Shown piece by piece: positions 8,655 through 17,718 of a stretch of DNA of 64,000 nucleotides (its first letter is position 1; every line of letters starts with the position of its first letter). Location of the stretch: contig NZ_VEED01000002.1 in NCBI RefSeq assembly GCF_007678255.1, positions 248,001 through 312,000 on the forward strand, read 5' to 3'. This DNA is from Bacillus sp. X1(2014). Its GTDB lineage: Bacteria > Bacillota > Bacilli > Bacillales_B > DSM-18226. Position numbers and translations under genes: made by a program. Below the pieces are notes generated by a model. The model ran no database searches. It was not told the origin of the DNA and was given only the letters and a program-made list of their open reading frames with translations.

Positions 8655-9700
8655 TTAAACGTCACGGTTGAAATGAAAAATGTTTAACAAAATATTCGTG
8701 GCCCTTTCCGCTGTCACCCAGTAAATTAGAGCGCCAGGTAAAAATACAAGCGGAAAATTACGGAGGTCATTTGGATTTTCAATGGCAAAATCGAGGTTTC
8801 CTTCTTTTAACTGTTTTGCTACATCGTCAATCAAAGCCAGGTCGTTAACTGTGCGTGACCTCGCTTCCTTCATTACTTCCAATAAATTTTGCGAAAGCTG
8901 TGGAAAGCTTGGGAGCCAGCCTAAGCGTGCTGACACCGCATTAAAATCTTCCTTTCCATCTTGGTCTTTTATCCTCTTAACAGGAACTCCACGCTTGTTC
9001 GTTCCGCCCTCTACTTTTGCAAAATAAGGGAATTCGATCAGTGCAACATCATCTTTTTCATCAAAAAACTAAGCAACGGACTAATTTCCGAGCCATCTTC
9101 TGCTGTCATATCTAAACTCCACTTTTTTCCTTCATCCCAGTGAAACCCTTGGCTTCCATTTGGGATCACAAAATTTTTGAGATTTTCATCCCAAACGACG
9201 GTTTTCCACTCGGCTAATTTTTCATCTTGTGAAATATCAGAGGCCCGCAGAAAACGATCGGAGCGAAAACCGCCATCCTTTTTCGTTAACAGGACAAGAT
9301 AGGGCAAATCCGTGTATTTCTTAGCATAATCGAAAAAATACGGTGTTTGCTTATCTACATAAAATTCTTTTAAAATATCATGGGTCATGGCCATGGCAAG
9401 TGCTCCATCCGTCCCCGTCTTGGCAGGTAGCCACATATCTGCAAATTTTTCATATTCTGCATAGTCCTGACTTACGCCTACTACTTTTGTCACGTTATAG
9501 CGCAATTCCACCATAAAATGGGTATCGGGAGTTCTCGTTTGTGGAATATTTGTCCCCTAGATGATGAAGTATTTCGTGTTATACCAATCACCACTTTCAG
9601 GAACATCCGTCTGGTCACCCCATACTTGAGGTGAAGCTGGAGGAAGATCGGCATACCAATCATAAAGACTTAAAATCGTCCCGCCAATTAATGATAGATC
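8655..9700 (-). pseudogene. narG: decayed respiratory nitrate reductase alpha subunit
   Basis: Several minus-strand fragments align in order to NarG. From about 9692 down the frame reads [15 protein letters not shown] and [12 protein letters not shown], then meets a TAG at about 9558 where NarG has Trp in its ITWG segment. It continues through MVELRY, LPAKTGTDGALAMAM and VWDENLKNF, shifts frame near 9060 (FDEKDDVAL on the other side), and jumps at about 8950 from VPVKRIKDQDG directly to SARLGWLPSFP. About 200 residues are missing there. A last frameshift near 8732 precedes WRSNLLGDSGKGHEYF, after which the gene stops. The first ~200 residues with the FeS cluster and the C-terminal half are gone, and narHJI are absent. 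The enzyme cannot be functional. Confidence 0.88.
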
Positions 9701-9986
9701 GCATGAGGTGATGATCACGAGTTAACTGGATCACTGTGGTCACCATATCTGGATTTGCTTCAATAATATCCTTATATAGCCCATCCTCTTCCGCCTCAGC
9801 ATGTTTCAATGTACGGGATTCCCAATGTTCGATCGTAACTTCTATTACCTGTAATGCCTTTTCCTTGTCACCATCTTCAAGGAATTTCTGAAATAACATT
9901 CGTAACTCGATTGCTTCGTTTAGTGCGGCTTCATGAATGGACGAGTGCGCATCTTTTTTTCTTAAACTAGGACCTGACAATGTCAC
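9660..9986 (-). pseudogene. hemerythrin-like protein, 3' end fused to narG debris
   Basis: The frame starts at GTG 9986 after AAGGAG and encodes about 95 residues resembling a hemerythrin (HHE) domain: an early HEAAL, then HWESRTLKHAEAEED and a final RDHHLM, giving spaced His/Glu iron ligands. The last ~13 residues are read out of frame from the narG segment encoding [14 protein letters not shown], so a deletion has joined the two genes at about 9690-9720. Hemerythrin-domain genes sit beside nitrate and NO respiration genes in some Bacillaceae, so this is probably debris of the same locus. Some folding or function may remain, since most of the helical bundle is present. Confidence 0.65.
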
Positions 9987-10095
9987 GTCACTCCTTTCCT
10001 ATTCCATACATTAGCAGAATACTAAAAATGGAAATCATTATAATCTTTTCCATATAACCTACCTATAAACAAAAAAAGAGGGTGTAGCAAAAAAA

Positions 10096-10107
10096 GGTGT
10101 CTGGCAC
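10096..10107. repeat. GGTGTCTGGCAC dispersed motif, copy 2
   Basis: One mismatch from the reverse complement of the motif at 7426-7438; it lies just upstream of the yabR promoter. Confidence 0.4.
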
Positions 10108-10119
10108 GTGATGAAAGAA

Positions 10120-10149
10120 TTGATATTATCCCTATATATTTGTTATAAT
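10120..10149 (+). promoter_or_regulatory. SigA-type promoter of yabR
   Basis: TTGATA (10120-10125) and TATAAT (10144-10149) are separated by 18 bp, about 40 bases before the yabR start. Confidence 0.6.
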
Positions 10150-10187
10150 GAGGTGGTTGTAACATTATTGAGGAGGAACATTTTTTT

Positions 10188-10637
10188 ATGTCAATCGAGG
10201 TAGGTACTAAGGTACAAGGTAAAGTAACAGGCATCACTAGTTTTGGGGCATTCGTAGAATTGCCTGGTGGCACAACAGGGTTAGTTCATATCAGTGAGGT
10301 AGCTGACAGCTATGTAAAAGACGTTAATGACCATTTAAAAGTTGGCGACCAAATTGAAGTTAAAGTAATTAGTGAGAAGGACGGAAAGACTGCCTTGTCC
10401 ATCAAAAAAGCTATAGATAAGCCCGAAGGACAAACCTCATCTTATTCCCAACGTCCACCGCGCCAGGGAAGAGTAGATAACCGTTCTAAAGATTTCCGTG
10501 CAAAGAGTAATTTTAAACCAAAGGAAAATTTCGAAGATAAAATTGCGAAGTTTTTAAAGTCTAGTGAAGAAAATCTATCTACCTTAAAACGCAGCACTGA
10601 AACAAAACGGGGCGGCAGAGGCGGAAGACGCGGATAA
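10188..10637 (+). CDS. yabR: S1 RNA-binding domain protein YabR
   Basis: This 149-residue protein has an N-terminal S1 domain (about 1-72; GKVTGITSFGAFVELPGG, GLVHISEVAD, VKVISEKDGKTALSIKKA) and a basic, disordered tail ending in an RGGRGGRRG-like stretch. S1 domains bind RNA, and YabR is thought to associate with ribosomes or RNA. The match to B. subtilis YabR runs along the whole length, including the KFLK-SEE-LS-LKR tail. In B. subtilis the gene sits beside divIC and spoIIE; here it stands alone with its own promoter, a GAGGAGG site and a terminator. It could be a relocated gene or a second copy (compare GSP13/YugI). Confidence 0.9.
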   Translation: MSIEVGTKVQGKVTGITSFGAFVELPGGTTGLVHISEVADSYVKDVNDHLKVGDQIEVKVISEKDGKTALSIKKAIDKPEGQTSSYSQRPPRQGRVDNRSKDFRAKSNFKPKENFEDKIAKFLKSSEENLSTLKRSTETKRGGRGGRRG

Positions 10638-10670
10638 CTTTATCGTTTATTAATACATCAATATATAGTG

Positions 10671-10705
10671 AAAGGCAAACGTGTTAAGACATGTTTGCCT
10701 TTTTT
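10671..10705 (+). terminator. terminator after yabR
   Basis: AAAGGCAAAC (10671-10680) and GTTTGCCTTT (10693-10702) form a 10-bp stem followed by T residues. Confidence 0.85.
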
Positions 10706-10734
10706 AATTGCTTCAATCCTTAATTGAAACAAAA

Positions 10735-10762
10735 AAAAAGACAGGGCTCTCCTGTCTTTTTT
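10735..10762 (-). terminator. terminator after cysI
   Basis: AAAGACAGG and CCTGTCTTT form a 9-bp stem with a 5-nt loop, with a long T run on the minus strand. Confidence 0.85.
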
Positions 10763-10769
10763 CATTTAA

Positions 10770-12488
10770 TTAATCGTGAAAATTAGTACCATCTGTCGTA
10801 GCTTTGATGATGCCAGCGCGAATCACATAATCACCGAAGTGCTCGCCATCTTCTCGTTCAGTCGCATAACGAGAAAGTAAAACTCGAAGCTCACTTAAAA
10901 TTGCTTCTTCGCCGATGTTCTCTCTGTACATTTTGCTTAAGCGGCTGCCATCATGAGCGGCACCAAGATACATATTGTATTTACCTGGTGCTTTCCCGAT
11001 AAACCCAATTTCCCCAAGTGCATGTCGGGCACAGCCATTCGGACAACCCGTCATTCGGATGGTAATTTCCTTGTCGCGGAGACCATTTTCATCGACAATG
11101 TTTTCAATTTTATTAATTAACGTTGGTAAATAGCGCTCTGCCTCTGCCATTGCTAAACCGCATGTAGGAAGAGCTACACATGCCATTGAGCTACGGCGCA
11201 ATGCTGTATAATGCTCACCATCAGTTAAACCATATTGCTCAATAAGTTCGTTAATTTTTTTCTTATTCTGCGTGGAGACATTAGCGATAATTACGTTTTG
11301 ATTTCCCGTTAGGTGGAAATCACCAGTATGGATTTTGGCAATTTCACGCAACCCTGTCTTAAGCTTGTAATCATTAAAGTCAGCGACACGACCATTCTCA
11401 ATAAACAGAGTAAAATGCCATTTTCCCTTAACGCCCTTAACCCATCCATAACGATCTCCGTTATGGTCAAACTGGTATGGCTTTGCTTCATCTAAACTCC
11501 AACCAAGACGATGTTCCAATTCAGCTTTAACATTTTCTAGACCAAGTCGATCGACTGTGTACTTGAAACGAGCATTTTTTCGGACGGAACGGTTACCGTA
11601 GTCCCTTTGAATGGTAATTGTTTTTTCAGCAATATCGTATAATTGATCAGGTTTACAGAAACCAATAACCTTTGCAAGTTGAGGATAAGTTGCTGTGTCT
11701 CCGTGCGACATTCCCATTCCGCCGCCAATCGCCACGTTAAACCCAATTAATTTTCCATCCTCTACAATCGCAATAAAACCAAGGTCCTGTGAAAAAACAT
11801 CAATATCATTACCAGGTGGCACAGCAATTCCGATTTTAAACTTCCGAGGTAAGTAAAGTGGACCATACATTGGTTCAACTTCTTCAATTTCAGGTGTTCC
11901 GGCTACTTTTTCTTCGTCCAGCCAAATTTCGTGATACGCTCTTGTGCGTGGCAGTAAATCGTTGCTCAATTTTTTCGACCATTCATATACTTCGGCATGG
12001 ATCTCAGATTGGTACGGATTCGAAGAACACATAACGTTTCGGTTCACGTCACCGCAAGCCGCAATGGTGTCCATTAATGCATTATGAATTCCCTGAATCG
12101 TACTTTTCATATTCCATTTTAATATCCCATGCATTTGGAACGTTTCACGGGTAGTCAGTTTCAAAGTTCCATTACCATATTTATCAGCCAAGTCATCCAT
12201 TACGAGCCATTGATTAGGTGAAGCAACCCCGCCAGGAAGTCGAACGCGAAGCATAAACTGGTACGCTGGCTCAAGTTTTTGTTTGGCACGTTCATTACGG
12301 AGGTCCCGATCATCCTGTAAGTAGCTGCCATGATGTTTCATTAAACGGTTATCATCATCAGGAATTCCGGCACTAATCCGGTCTAGCATTACTTCTTTAA
12401 GTGTCCCGCGTAAATAATTACTTCTTTCTTTAATACCTTCCACATCACTAGGAGGGCCTTCAGGCGCTTTTAATATTTGATTAACCAT
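10770..12488 (-). CDS. cysI: sulfite reductase (NADPH), hemoprotein beta subunit
   Basis: This 572-residue subunit carries siroheme and a [4Fe-4S] cluster and performs the six-electron reduction of sulfite to sulfide for cysteine synthesis. The cluster ligands are visible as CVALPTCG and [10 protein letters not shown] (C-x5-C and C-x3-C). The two ferredoxin-like repeats typical of sulfite/nitrite reductases surround them. Length matches B. subtilis CysI (about 571). It lies 24 bp downstream of cysJ on the same strand, and the pair forms a cysJI operon ending at a strong hairpin. CysI rather than a nitrite reductase is supported by the diflavin partner CysJ. Confidence 0.95.
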   Translation of the reverse strand: MVNQILKAPEGPPSDVEGIKERSNYLRGTLKEVMLDRISAGIPDDDNRLMKHHGSYLQDDRDLRNERAKQKLEPAYQFMLRVRLPGGVASPNQWLVMDDLADKYGNGTLKLTTRETFQMHGILKWNMKSTIQGIHNALMDTIAACGDVNRNVMCSSNPYQSEIHAEVYEWSKKLSNDLLPRTRAYHEIWLDEEKVAGTPEIEEVEPMYGPLYLPRKFKIGIAVPPGNDIDVFSQDLGFIAIVEDGKLIGFNVAIGGGMGMSHGDTATYPQLAKVIGFCKPDQLYDIAEKTITIQRDYGNRSVRKNARFKYTVDRLGLENVKAELEHRLGWSLDEAKPYQFDHNGDRYGWVKGVKGKWHFTLFIENGRVADFNDYKLKTGLREIAKIHTGDFHLTGNQNVIIANVSTQNKKKINELIEQYGLTDGEHYTALRRSSMACVALPTCGLAMAEAERYLPTLINKIENIVDENGLRDKEITIRMTGCPNGCARHALGEIGFIGKAPGKYNMYLGAAHDGSRLSKMYRENIGEEAILSELRVLLSRYATEREDGEHFGDYVIRAGIIKATTDGTNFHD

Positions 12489-12512
12489 GGTGAAACTCCT
12501 TTCTATCCCAAA

Positions 12513-14333
12513 TCAGTATACGTCACGCTGATAACGTTTTTGCTGCTGCATTTCGGCTACATATTCTTCCGCTTTTTCACGGCTCATGCCGCCTTCTTTT
12601 TCAATAATGTCAATTAACGTATTATGAACATCATGGGCCATATGTTTTTCATCCCCACAAATGTACAAATGAGCACCGTCTTCAAGCCATTCAAACAATT
12701 CTTTACTGTTTTCAAGCATACGGTGTTGGACATACACTTTTTCAGCTGTATCACGTGAAAAGGCTACATCCAATTTAGACAATACGCCGTCTTTCAGCCA
12801 TTTTTGCCATTCTGTTTGATATAGGAAATCCGTCACAAAATGCTGATCTCCGAAAAATAACCATGATTTTCCTTCAGCGCCTATTTCTTCACGCTCTTGC
12901 ATAAAGGAACGGAATGGTGCTGCACCAGTCCCTGGTCCAACCATGATGATTGGGGCATCTGGGTTATTTGGCAGCTTGAAGTTTTCATTATGTTGGATAT
13001 ACACTGGCACGGTATCGCCTGGCTGCAAACGTTCCGCTGTCTGGATGGAACAAACACCGTTTCGTTTCCGGCCGTGTGCCTCATAACGGACTGCACCGAT
13101 AGTCAAATGGACTTCATCTGGGTTTGCCGTTAAGCTGCTCGAAATCGAATACAGTCGAGATGGCATTTTCCGAAGTATGGAGACAAAGTCTTGTGCCGAT
13201 CCAATCCAAGGAGTAAAATCCTTGACTAAGTCAAGCAAGTCACGTCCATCTAAATAAGACTTTAATTTCTCTTCATTACCTGGTGAGAGCAGTTCCTGTA
13301 AATTTTCATTTGCAGTAAGGCGAGCTGCCTTCTCGATCAACGGTTTCGTTAACGTCGTAATTTCAAAGTGTGTGATAAGTGCTTCTTTAAGCGGGAGAAT
13401 TTCTCCTTTTTTATTCACAGTTACCTGCTGTTCTGGGTCCCAGTTCATTTCCTCCAATAGCGAGGTAACGAGCGCGGGATCATTCTCTGGATAAATGCCA
13501 AGACTATCTCCTGGTTCAAAGGTGAGTCCAGATCCTTCAAGCGACAACTCGAGGTGGTGTGTTTCTTTTTTTGAGCCGCGTCCGTTCAGATTGATATTTT
13601 CTAGTACTTCTGCTCTAAACGGATTTGATCTTGAATACGTTGATTCTACTGCCTGAGATACCAGTTCCTGGACTGGTACTTGGCTGCCGGCGTCTGCTTC
13701 TTTTAAATTACTTAGCACACCTGCAAGCCATTCTGATGCTGGTTCATCGTAATCAAGGTCACAGTCAAAACGTGGGTAAAGCCTTGTACCGCCCAGTTCT
13801 TCCAAGCGTGCATCAAAGTCTTTTCCTGTTTGACAGAAGAATTCATACGAACTGTCACCCAGTGCCAAAACCGAGAAGCGAAGATGATCAAGTTTCGGAG
13901 CACGTTTTCCATGCAGAAACTCATGAAAGGCCATGGCATTATCTGGCGGAGTGCCTTCTCCATGGGTACTAGCGACGATCAGCAGATTTTCAACCTTTTT
14001 CAAATTGTTAGGTTTAAAATCACTCATTGATAAGACAGTCACTTGGAAACCAGCTGCCTCTAGATTCTTGCCCGCTTTCTTAGCAAGACCCTGAGCGTTA
14101 CCTGACTGTGAACCAAAAAGGATCGTTACATCTTTTGAAACGACCGGAGCTGTGACTGCTCCAGGTAGTTCAGACCCTTGGACATTTCCAGAACCCGAAA
14201 TCGAAGAAAATTGGGCTGCTGCCAAGAAACCGCTCAACCAGACTTTTTGTGATTCTGTCAACGTAGGCAGTATCCGGTTTAGGAGTTCTGCTTGCTCCTG
14301 ATTAAAAGGACTATTCAATACTTGAAGTTGCAC
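12513..14333 (-). CDS. cysJ: sulfite reductase (NADPH), flavoprotein alpha subunit
   Basis: This diflavin reductase passes electrons from NADPH through FAD and FMN to CysI. Domains in order: flavodoxin (about 70-210; FGSQSGNAQGLA, STHGEGTPPDN, LALGDSSYEFFCQTGKDFD), FAD-binding (about 230-450; RLYSISSS, GVCS) and NADPH-binding (about 455-606; GPGTGAAPFRSFMQER, CGDEKHMAHDV). It ends QQQKRYQRDVY, like B. subtilis CysJ. I place the start at the GTG at 14333, giving MQLQVLNSPFNQEQ, with GAGGTGG six bases upstream; a longer frame to 14348 would include the ribosome site. It is the first gene of cysJI. The regulator gene cysL, often divergent, is not here. Confidence 0.95.
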   Translation of the reverse strand: MQLQVLNSPFNQEQAELLNRILPTLTESQKVWLSGFLAAAQFSSISGSGNVQGSELPGAVTAPVVSKDVTILFGSQSGNAQGLAKKAGKNLEAAGFQVTVLSMSDFKPNNLKKVENLLIVASTHGEGTPPDNAMAFHEFLHGKRAPKLDHLRFSVLALGDSSYEFFCQTGKDFDARLEELGGTRLYPRFDCDLDYDEPASEWLAGVLSNLKEADAGSQVPVQELVSQAVESTYSRSNPFRAEVLENINLNGRGSKKETHHLELSLEGSGLTFEPGDSLGIYPENDPALVTSLLEEMNWDPEQQVTVNKKGEILPLKEALITHFEITTLTKPLIEKAARLTANENLQELLSPGNEEKLKSYLDGRDLLDLVKDFTPWIGSAQDFVSILRKMPSRLYSISSSLTANPDEVHLTIGAVRYEAHGRKRNGVCSIQTAERLQPGDTVPVYIQHNENFKLPNNPDAPIIMVGPGTGAAPFRSFMQEREEIGAEGKSWLFFGDQHFVTDFLYQTEWQKWLKDGVLSKLDVAFSRDTAEKVYVQHRMLENSKELFEWLEDGAHLYICGDEKHMAHDVHNTLIDIIEKEGGMSREKAEEYVAEMQQQKRYQRDVY

Positions 14334-14443
14334 TAAAATCCACCTCACAAAGGATTATTAACTGATTGTGATCATTTATTTATCATGACTTGTCATAAAA
14401 ATTCTTACAGTACACAATTTTCAGTCAAAAAATGATTAATATA

Positions 14444-14472
14444 ATAATAGTTTTACTATTCCTATAAGTCAA
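14444..14472 (-). promoter_or_regulatory. SigA promoter of cysJI
   Basis: On the minus strand TTGACT (14472-14467) and TATTAT (14449-14444) are 17 bp apart, predicting a leader of about 100 bases before cysJ. The spacer contains TATAGGAATAG, which could be part of a sulfur-regulator site, but I cannot assign it. Confidence 0.7.
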
Positions 14473-14564
14473 GTCGGTTTTAATGATTTAAATCATTAAA
14501 ATCTGTTAAAATTTTGGTTTTTTTTAAGTGGATGCATGTTAACTACAACATTTAAATAAATATA

Positions 14565-14643
14565 TGGCGCAATGTAACAGCATATCGCGACACTTTTCCA
14601 ATGCTTTGGCTATTTGTCACGTCACACAGTCCTCATTGCGCCA
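14565..14643. other. long-range inverted repeat downstream of ftsZ
   Basis: TGGCGCAATG (14565-14574) and CATTGCGCCA (14634-14643) form a perfect 10-bp stem enclosing 59 bases that contain smaller self-complementary pieces. It starts 16 bases after the ftsZ stop and lacks a clean T run. It may be an atypical terminator or a structured RNA. The rest of 14349-14658 holds only the cysJ promoter and leader. Confidence 0.45.
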
Positions 14644-14658
14644 GATTTTTAGGAATTG

Positions 14659-15807
14659 TTATCTATTTCTTCTGTTTCGGTTACGTAAAAACGTCGGAAT
14701 GTCAAGAGAATCCTCTGAATCCTGTCCATAGTTTCCATAGTCATGCGCAGGCTCTTCATGATTCACTTGTACTTGTTTCGGCTGGGATTGTACCTGACTT
14801 CTTGATGGTCCTTCCTTTTGAATAGGAGAAGAGGGCCTATTGGTTCGTGCCTGTTTATCAACAAAACCAGTAGCAATTACCGTGATCATGATTTCATTTT
14901 TAAAATTTTCGTTAATAATTGAACCAAAAATCATATTTAAATCTTTATCCGCTGCTGAAGCGACAAGGTCCGCAGCCTCTTGCACTTCATACAGACTTAA
15001 GTCTTTCCCACCAGTTATATTCATAAGAATCCCTTGTGCCCCGTCAATAGACGTTTCTAATAATGGACTAGAAATTGCCTTTTTGGCTGCCTCTACCGCG
15101 CGTCCATCACCTTTTGCAACCCCAATACCCATTAAAGCTGTCCCTTGATTACTCATAATGGTCTTAACGTCTGCAAAATCCAGATTAATCAATCCAGGAA
15201 CAGCTATTAAGTCAGAAATCCCTTGAACACCTTGACGAAGAACATTATCCGCTTCTCGGAAAGCTTCAATCATCGGCGTTCTTTTATCAACAATTTGCAA
15301 AAGGCGATCATTTGGAACTATGATCAACGTATCAACTGCTTGACTCATCAACTCAATTCCACTTGCTGCATTTGAGGCACGTTTACGGCCCTCAAAGCCA
15401 AACGGACGGGTCACAACGCCAATTGTCAAAGCGCCAAGAGCGCGGGAAATTTCTGCAATCGCAGGTGCAGCACCAGTTCCGGTACCTCCACCCATCCCAG
15501 CTGTTACGAAAACCATGTCGGCTCCTTTTAATACGTCCTCCAACTGCCTTCTGCTTTCTTCAACCGCTTTTCTACCGACTTCTGGATTAGCGCCAGCTCC
15601 TAATCCTCTTGTCAATTGTGCCCCAATTTGCATTTTAATTTCTGCTTTTGATAGATTTAGAGCTTGGGCATCTGTATTGACAGCAATAAATTCGACACCT
15701 TGAACTCCGCCTTCAATCATCCGATTGACAGCATTATTTCCGCCGCCGCCAACACCAATTACTTTTATTCTAGCTACTTGATCTATATCCATGTCAAAAT
15801 CCCACAT
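14659..15807 (-). CDS. ftsZ: cell division protein FtsZ (outside a division cluster)
   Basis: This full-length FtsZ of 382 residues has [13 protein letters not shown] at the N-terminus, the tubulin signature GGGTGTG (106-112), the T7 loop NLDFADV needed for GTP hydrolysis, a variable Gln/Pro/Ser-rich linker, and an intact C-terminal peptide [14 protein letters not shown] that binds FtsA, SepF and other partners. I choose ATG 15807, six bases after AGGAGG, instead of the upstream 15849. FtsZ polymerises at mid-cell to form the division ring. In Bacilli, ftsZ normally follows ftsA in the dcw cluster; here the neighbours are cysJ and dinB and no ftsA is present. It is either a second copy or a relocated sole copy. 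All key residues are conserved, so it should polymerise. Confidence 0.95.
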   Translation of the reverse strand: MWDFDMDIDQVARIKVIGVGGGGNNAVNRMIEGGVQGVEFIAVNTDAQALNLSKAEIKMQIGAQLTRGLGAGANPEVGRKAVEESRRQLEDVLKGADMVFVTAGMGGGTGTGAAPAIAEISRALGALTIGVVTRPFGFEGRKRASNAASGIELMSQAVDTLIIVPNDRLLQIVDKRTPMIEAFREADNVLRQGVQGISDLIAVPGLINLDFADVKTIMSNQGTALMGIGVAKGDGRAVEAAKKAISSPLLETSIDGAQGILMNITGGKDLSLYEVQEAADLVASAADKDLNMIFGSIINENFKNEIMITVIATGFVDKQARTNRPSSPIQKEGPSRSQVQSQPKQVQVNHEEPAHDYGNYGQDSEDSLDIPTFLRNRNRRNR

Positions 15808-16170
15808 ATTATTCCTCCTACTTATCATCCGGTAAATTATTTGTTTCACTATTAATAAAATATAGATTTTTATAATCTAGCAAACGATTAGTTACAAATA
15901 ATCTTATGTCGTATGTATTTTTTTTCTTATTCGTATTTTACCAAAATAATAGCGGATTTAATATAGTAAGCTAACACTCAATTCAGATAAATTTGTTGAT
16001 TTTTGTAGAAAATACTAGCAAAATTGTAAAATTTATTAAACCATGTTGTTTAGTAGTCCTTTTGAAATACTTATATTGACTGATATTTTGCCAATACTAG
16101 GATGCATTCAACAAACACCTATCATCCTGCTAGCAAAATGATAGATTTTCGCTAGCCTCCCTCTATAAGA
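15808..16170. other. AT-rich upstream region of ftsZ
   Basis: This holds the AGGAGG ribosome site of ftsZ at 15813-15819. The rest is very AT-rich, with no open frame supported by a ribosome site. I see no clear -35/-10 pair, although the ftsZ promoter must lie here because the previous gene ends in a strong terminator. Confidence 0.4.
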
Positions 16171-16219
16171 AAAAATACCCTTAATGAGTCAGCAAAATGG
16201 CAGCATTAAGGGTATTTTT
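16171..16219. terminator. terminator after dinB
   Basis: AAAAATACCCTTAATG (16171-16186) and its exact complement (16204-16219) form a 16-bp stem with a 17-nt loop. The A/T ends make it work in both directions. Confidence 0.85.
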
Positions 16220-16267
16220 GATGATTAGCGTCTAAACTTGTGATTTAGCGGAACGGTATGTACTTAT

Positions 16268-16771
16268 TTATAAAACGGGTGCTTTCATTCCCATGTGAAT
16301 CCATTCTTCCCTTGCTGGTCCATATACTCCAGGTACAGTTAATCCTGCTTGGCGCATAAGGACTGTCATTTGGCCGCGATGATGAATGATGTGTTTAATT
16401 AAAAGAGAAAGTGTCACTCCTTTTGGCATTTCCATACCAAACACGTTTTTCATTTCGGTTAAGGATGCATCCGTCCATTGTTGTTTTACTGCCTCAATTG
16501 TGTCAGCGGTAACTTTTCGAAAAGTGTCAGCGATTGTTTTCGCGGAGGTCAGTACCACATCTCCATTCCCCACATGTTCAACTGTGATGCCAAACTCGTT
16601 AAGCATTCCTGGTGTGCTCTCAACCACGTGCCACGCAATTCTCCCTAGTGTTCGATCTTCTGGGGAAACTTCTTGTTGCAATGATTGGTCTGTTAAAACA
16701 TCTAACACCTTTTGCGTTGATGATGCTTCTTGATTCCATTCCTCGATAAATTCAGCTATAGAAGTATACAT
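16268..16771 (-). CDS. DinB-family protein
   Basis: This 167-residue protein of the DinB/YfiT four-helix-bundle family likely binds a metal through three His: one near IAWHVVEST, and two in IIHHRGQM (HHRGQ is the family hallmark). Some members are bacillithiol- or mycothiol-dependent transferases; others are induced by DNA damage, and the role of most is unknown. The ATG at 16771 has GGAGG eight bases upstream, whereas the ATG at 16786 has none, so the shorter form is preferred. It is transcribed alone, or with hpt 90 bp upstream. Confidence 0.82.
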   Translation of the reverse strand: MYTSIAEFIEEWNQEASSTQKVLDVLTDQSLQQEVSPEDRTLGRIAWHVVESTPGMLNEFGITVEHVGNGDVVLTSAKTIADTFRKVTADTIEAVKQQWTDASLTEMKNVFGMEMPKGVTLSLLIKHIIHHRGQMTVLMRQAGLTVPGVYGPAREEWIHMGMKAPVL

Positions 16772-16861
16772 AGTTTTTGCCTCCATCTTTGATTAGTTTC
16801 ACAGAAAAAGTATAACATTGTTGCCAATAATAGCGAAATTTTCCACAAAGAATTGTAATTG

Positions 16862-17389
16862 TTAATACTCCTCTACAGTTGAAATATATGGTAAGTTACG
16901 ATACATTTGCGCGTAGTCAATCCCGTAGCCGACAATGAATTCATCTGGGATGACAAAGCCTACATAATCCACGGGCAAGTCTACCCGCCTTCTTTCAGGC
17001 TTGTCTAACAGGGTACAAATTTTAACTTGCTTCGGCTTATGCGCTTTTAAATGGCCTCTCAAGAAATGCAATGTCAGTCCGCTGTCGATAATATCCTCAA
17101 CGACAAGAACATTCTGATTAGTAATATTGGCATCAAGGTCCTTCAGTAATCTTACTTTTCCTGTGGACTCTGTTTCGTTCCCATAGCTAGAAACGGAAAT
17201 GAAATCGATATTAATATTCCCCTTCATTTCACGAATCAAATCCGCAGCGAAGATAAATGATCCTTTTAAGACCACGATTAGAATAATGGCCTCATTATTA
17301 AAATCTTTTTCAATTTGTTCGGCTAGCATCTTCACTCTGTCTTTTATTTCGTTTTCAGAAATCATCACTTCTTTAATTCGATAACCCAC
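16862..17389 (-). CDS. hpt: hypoxanthine phosphoribosyltransferase
   Basis: This 175-residue purine-salvage enzyme converts hypoxanthine or guanine plus PRPP to IMP or GMP. The PRPP-binding motif VLVVEDIIDSGLTL is intact, with VLKGSFIFAADLIRE earlier and FVIPDEFIVGYGIDY near the end for purine contacts. The GTG at 17389 (MGYRIKEV) has GAGGTGG five bases upstream; the GTG at 17398 would overlap that site. In Bacilli the main hprT lies between tilS and ftsH, so this isolated gene may be a second copy. A GC-rich repeat element begins only 25 bases upstream and separates it from adhE. Confidence 0.9.
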   Translation of the reverse strand: MGYRIKEVMISENEIKDRVKMLAEQIEKDFNNEAIILIVVLKGSFIFAADLIREMKGNINIDFISVSSYGNETESTGKVRLLKDLDANITNQNVLVVEDIIDSGLTLHFLRGHLKAHKPKQVKICTLLDKPERRRVDLPVDYVGFVIPDEFIVGYGIDYAQMYRNLPYISTVEEY

Positions 17390-17414
17390 AAATTCCACCT
17401 CATTCTAAAAATTT

Positions 17415-17657
17415 GGCTGTGTTAGACTTGTCTGTTGATTTCCGTTCCAGGCACGAGCGGTTCGCGGGCGTGCTGGGGAGCCTCCTCGTCGCTTTGCTCC
17501 TGCGGGGTCTCCCCTGCCCCGTCCTCCCGCAGGACATTGAATTTGCTTCCTTGATTCCGCCCACGCACGAAGGAAATGCGATAGCATTTTCGAGGAGTCT
17601 TCGTGCCTTCCACTCCAATCAACAGAGTGTCAAAATAATTTATCCCTTAACATAGCC
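17415..17657. repeat. GC-rich interspersed repeat with terminal inverted repeats, copy 1
   Basis: This shares long identical blocks with 59558-59828. The ends are inverted (GGCTGTGTTA at the left, TAACATAGCC at the right, imperfect here). Subterminal arms at 17431-17456 and 17601-17626 are also inverted (TCTGTTGATT and AATCAACAGA). The core contains TCGTCGCTTTGCTCCTGCGG. A stretch of about 58 bp near 17534-17592 is unique to this copy. Open frames through it are artefacts of its GC content. Confidence 0.8.
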
Positions 17658-17664
17658 AATAATT

Positions 17665-17710
17665 AAAAAGCCAATACGAAAAATCATCTAGTTTGATTTT
17701 TCGCATTGGC
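17665..17710 (-). terminator. terminator after adhE
   Basis: A 17-bp stem with one mismatch (17670-17686 with 17694-17710) is followed on the minus strand by CTTTTTAATT. Confidence 0.85.
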
Positions 17711-17718
17711 ATCGATTG

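Noticed and set aside
8655..9986. Reading the narG pieces as separate small genes
   Set aside because: Consecutive pieces align to one protein in order, with frameshifts at about 9060 and 8732 and a stop at about 9558; none has its own plausible start.
17400..17618. Open frames over the repeat element, and the related frame at 59453-59785
   Set aside because: They exist only because the repeat is GC-rich. The two copies give similar peptides through shared DNA, have no proper ribosome sites, and span nested inverted repeats.
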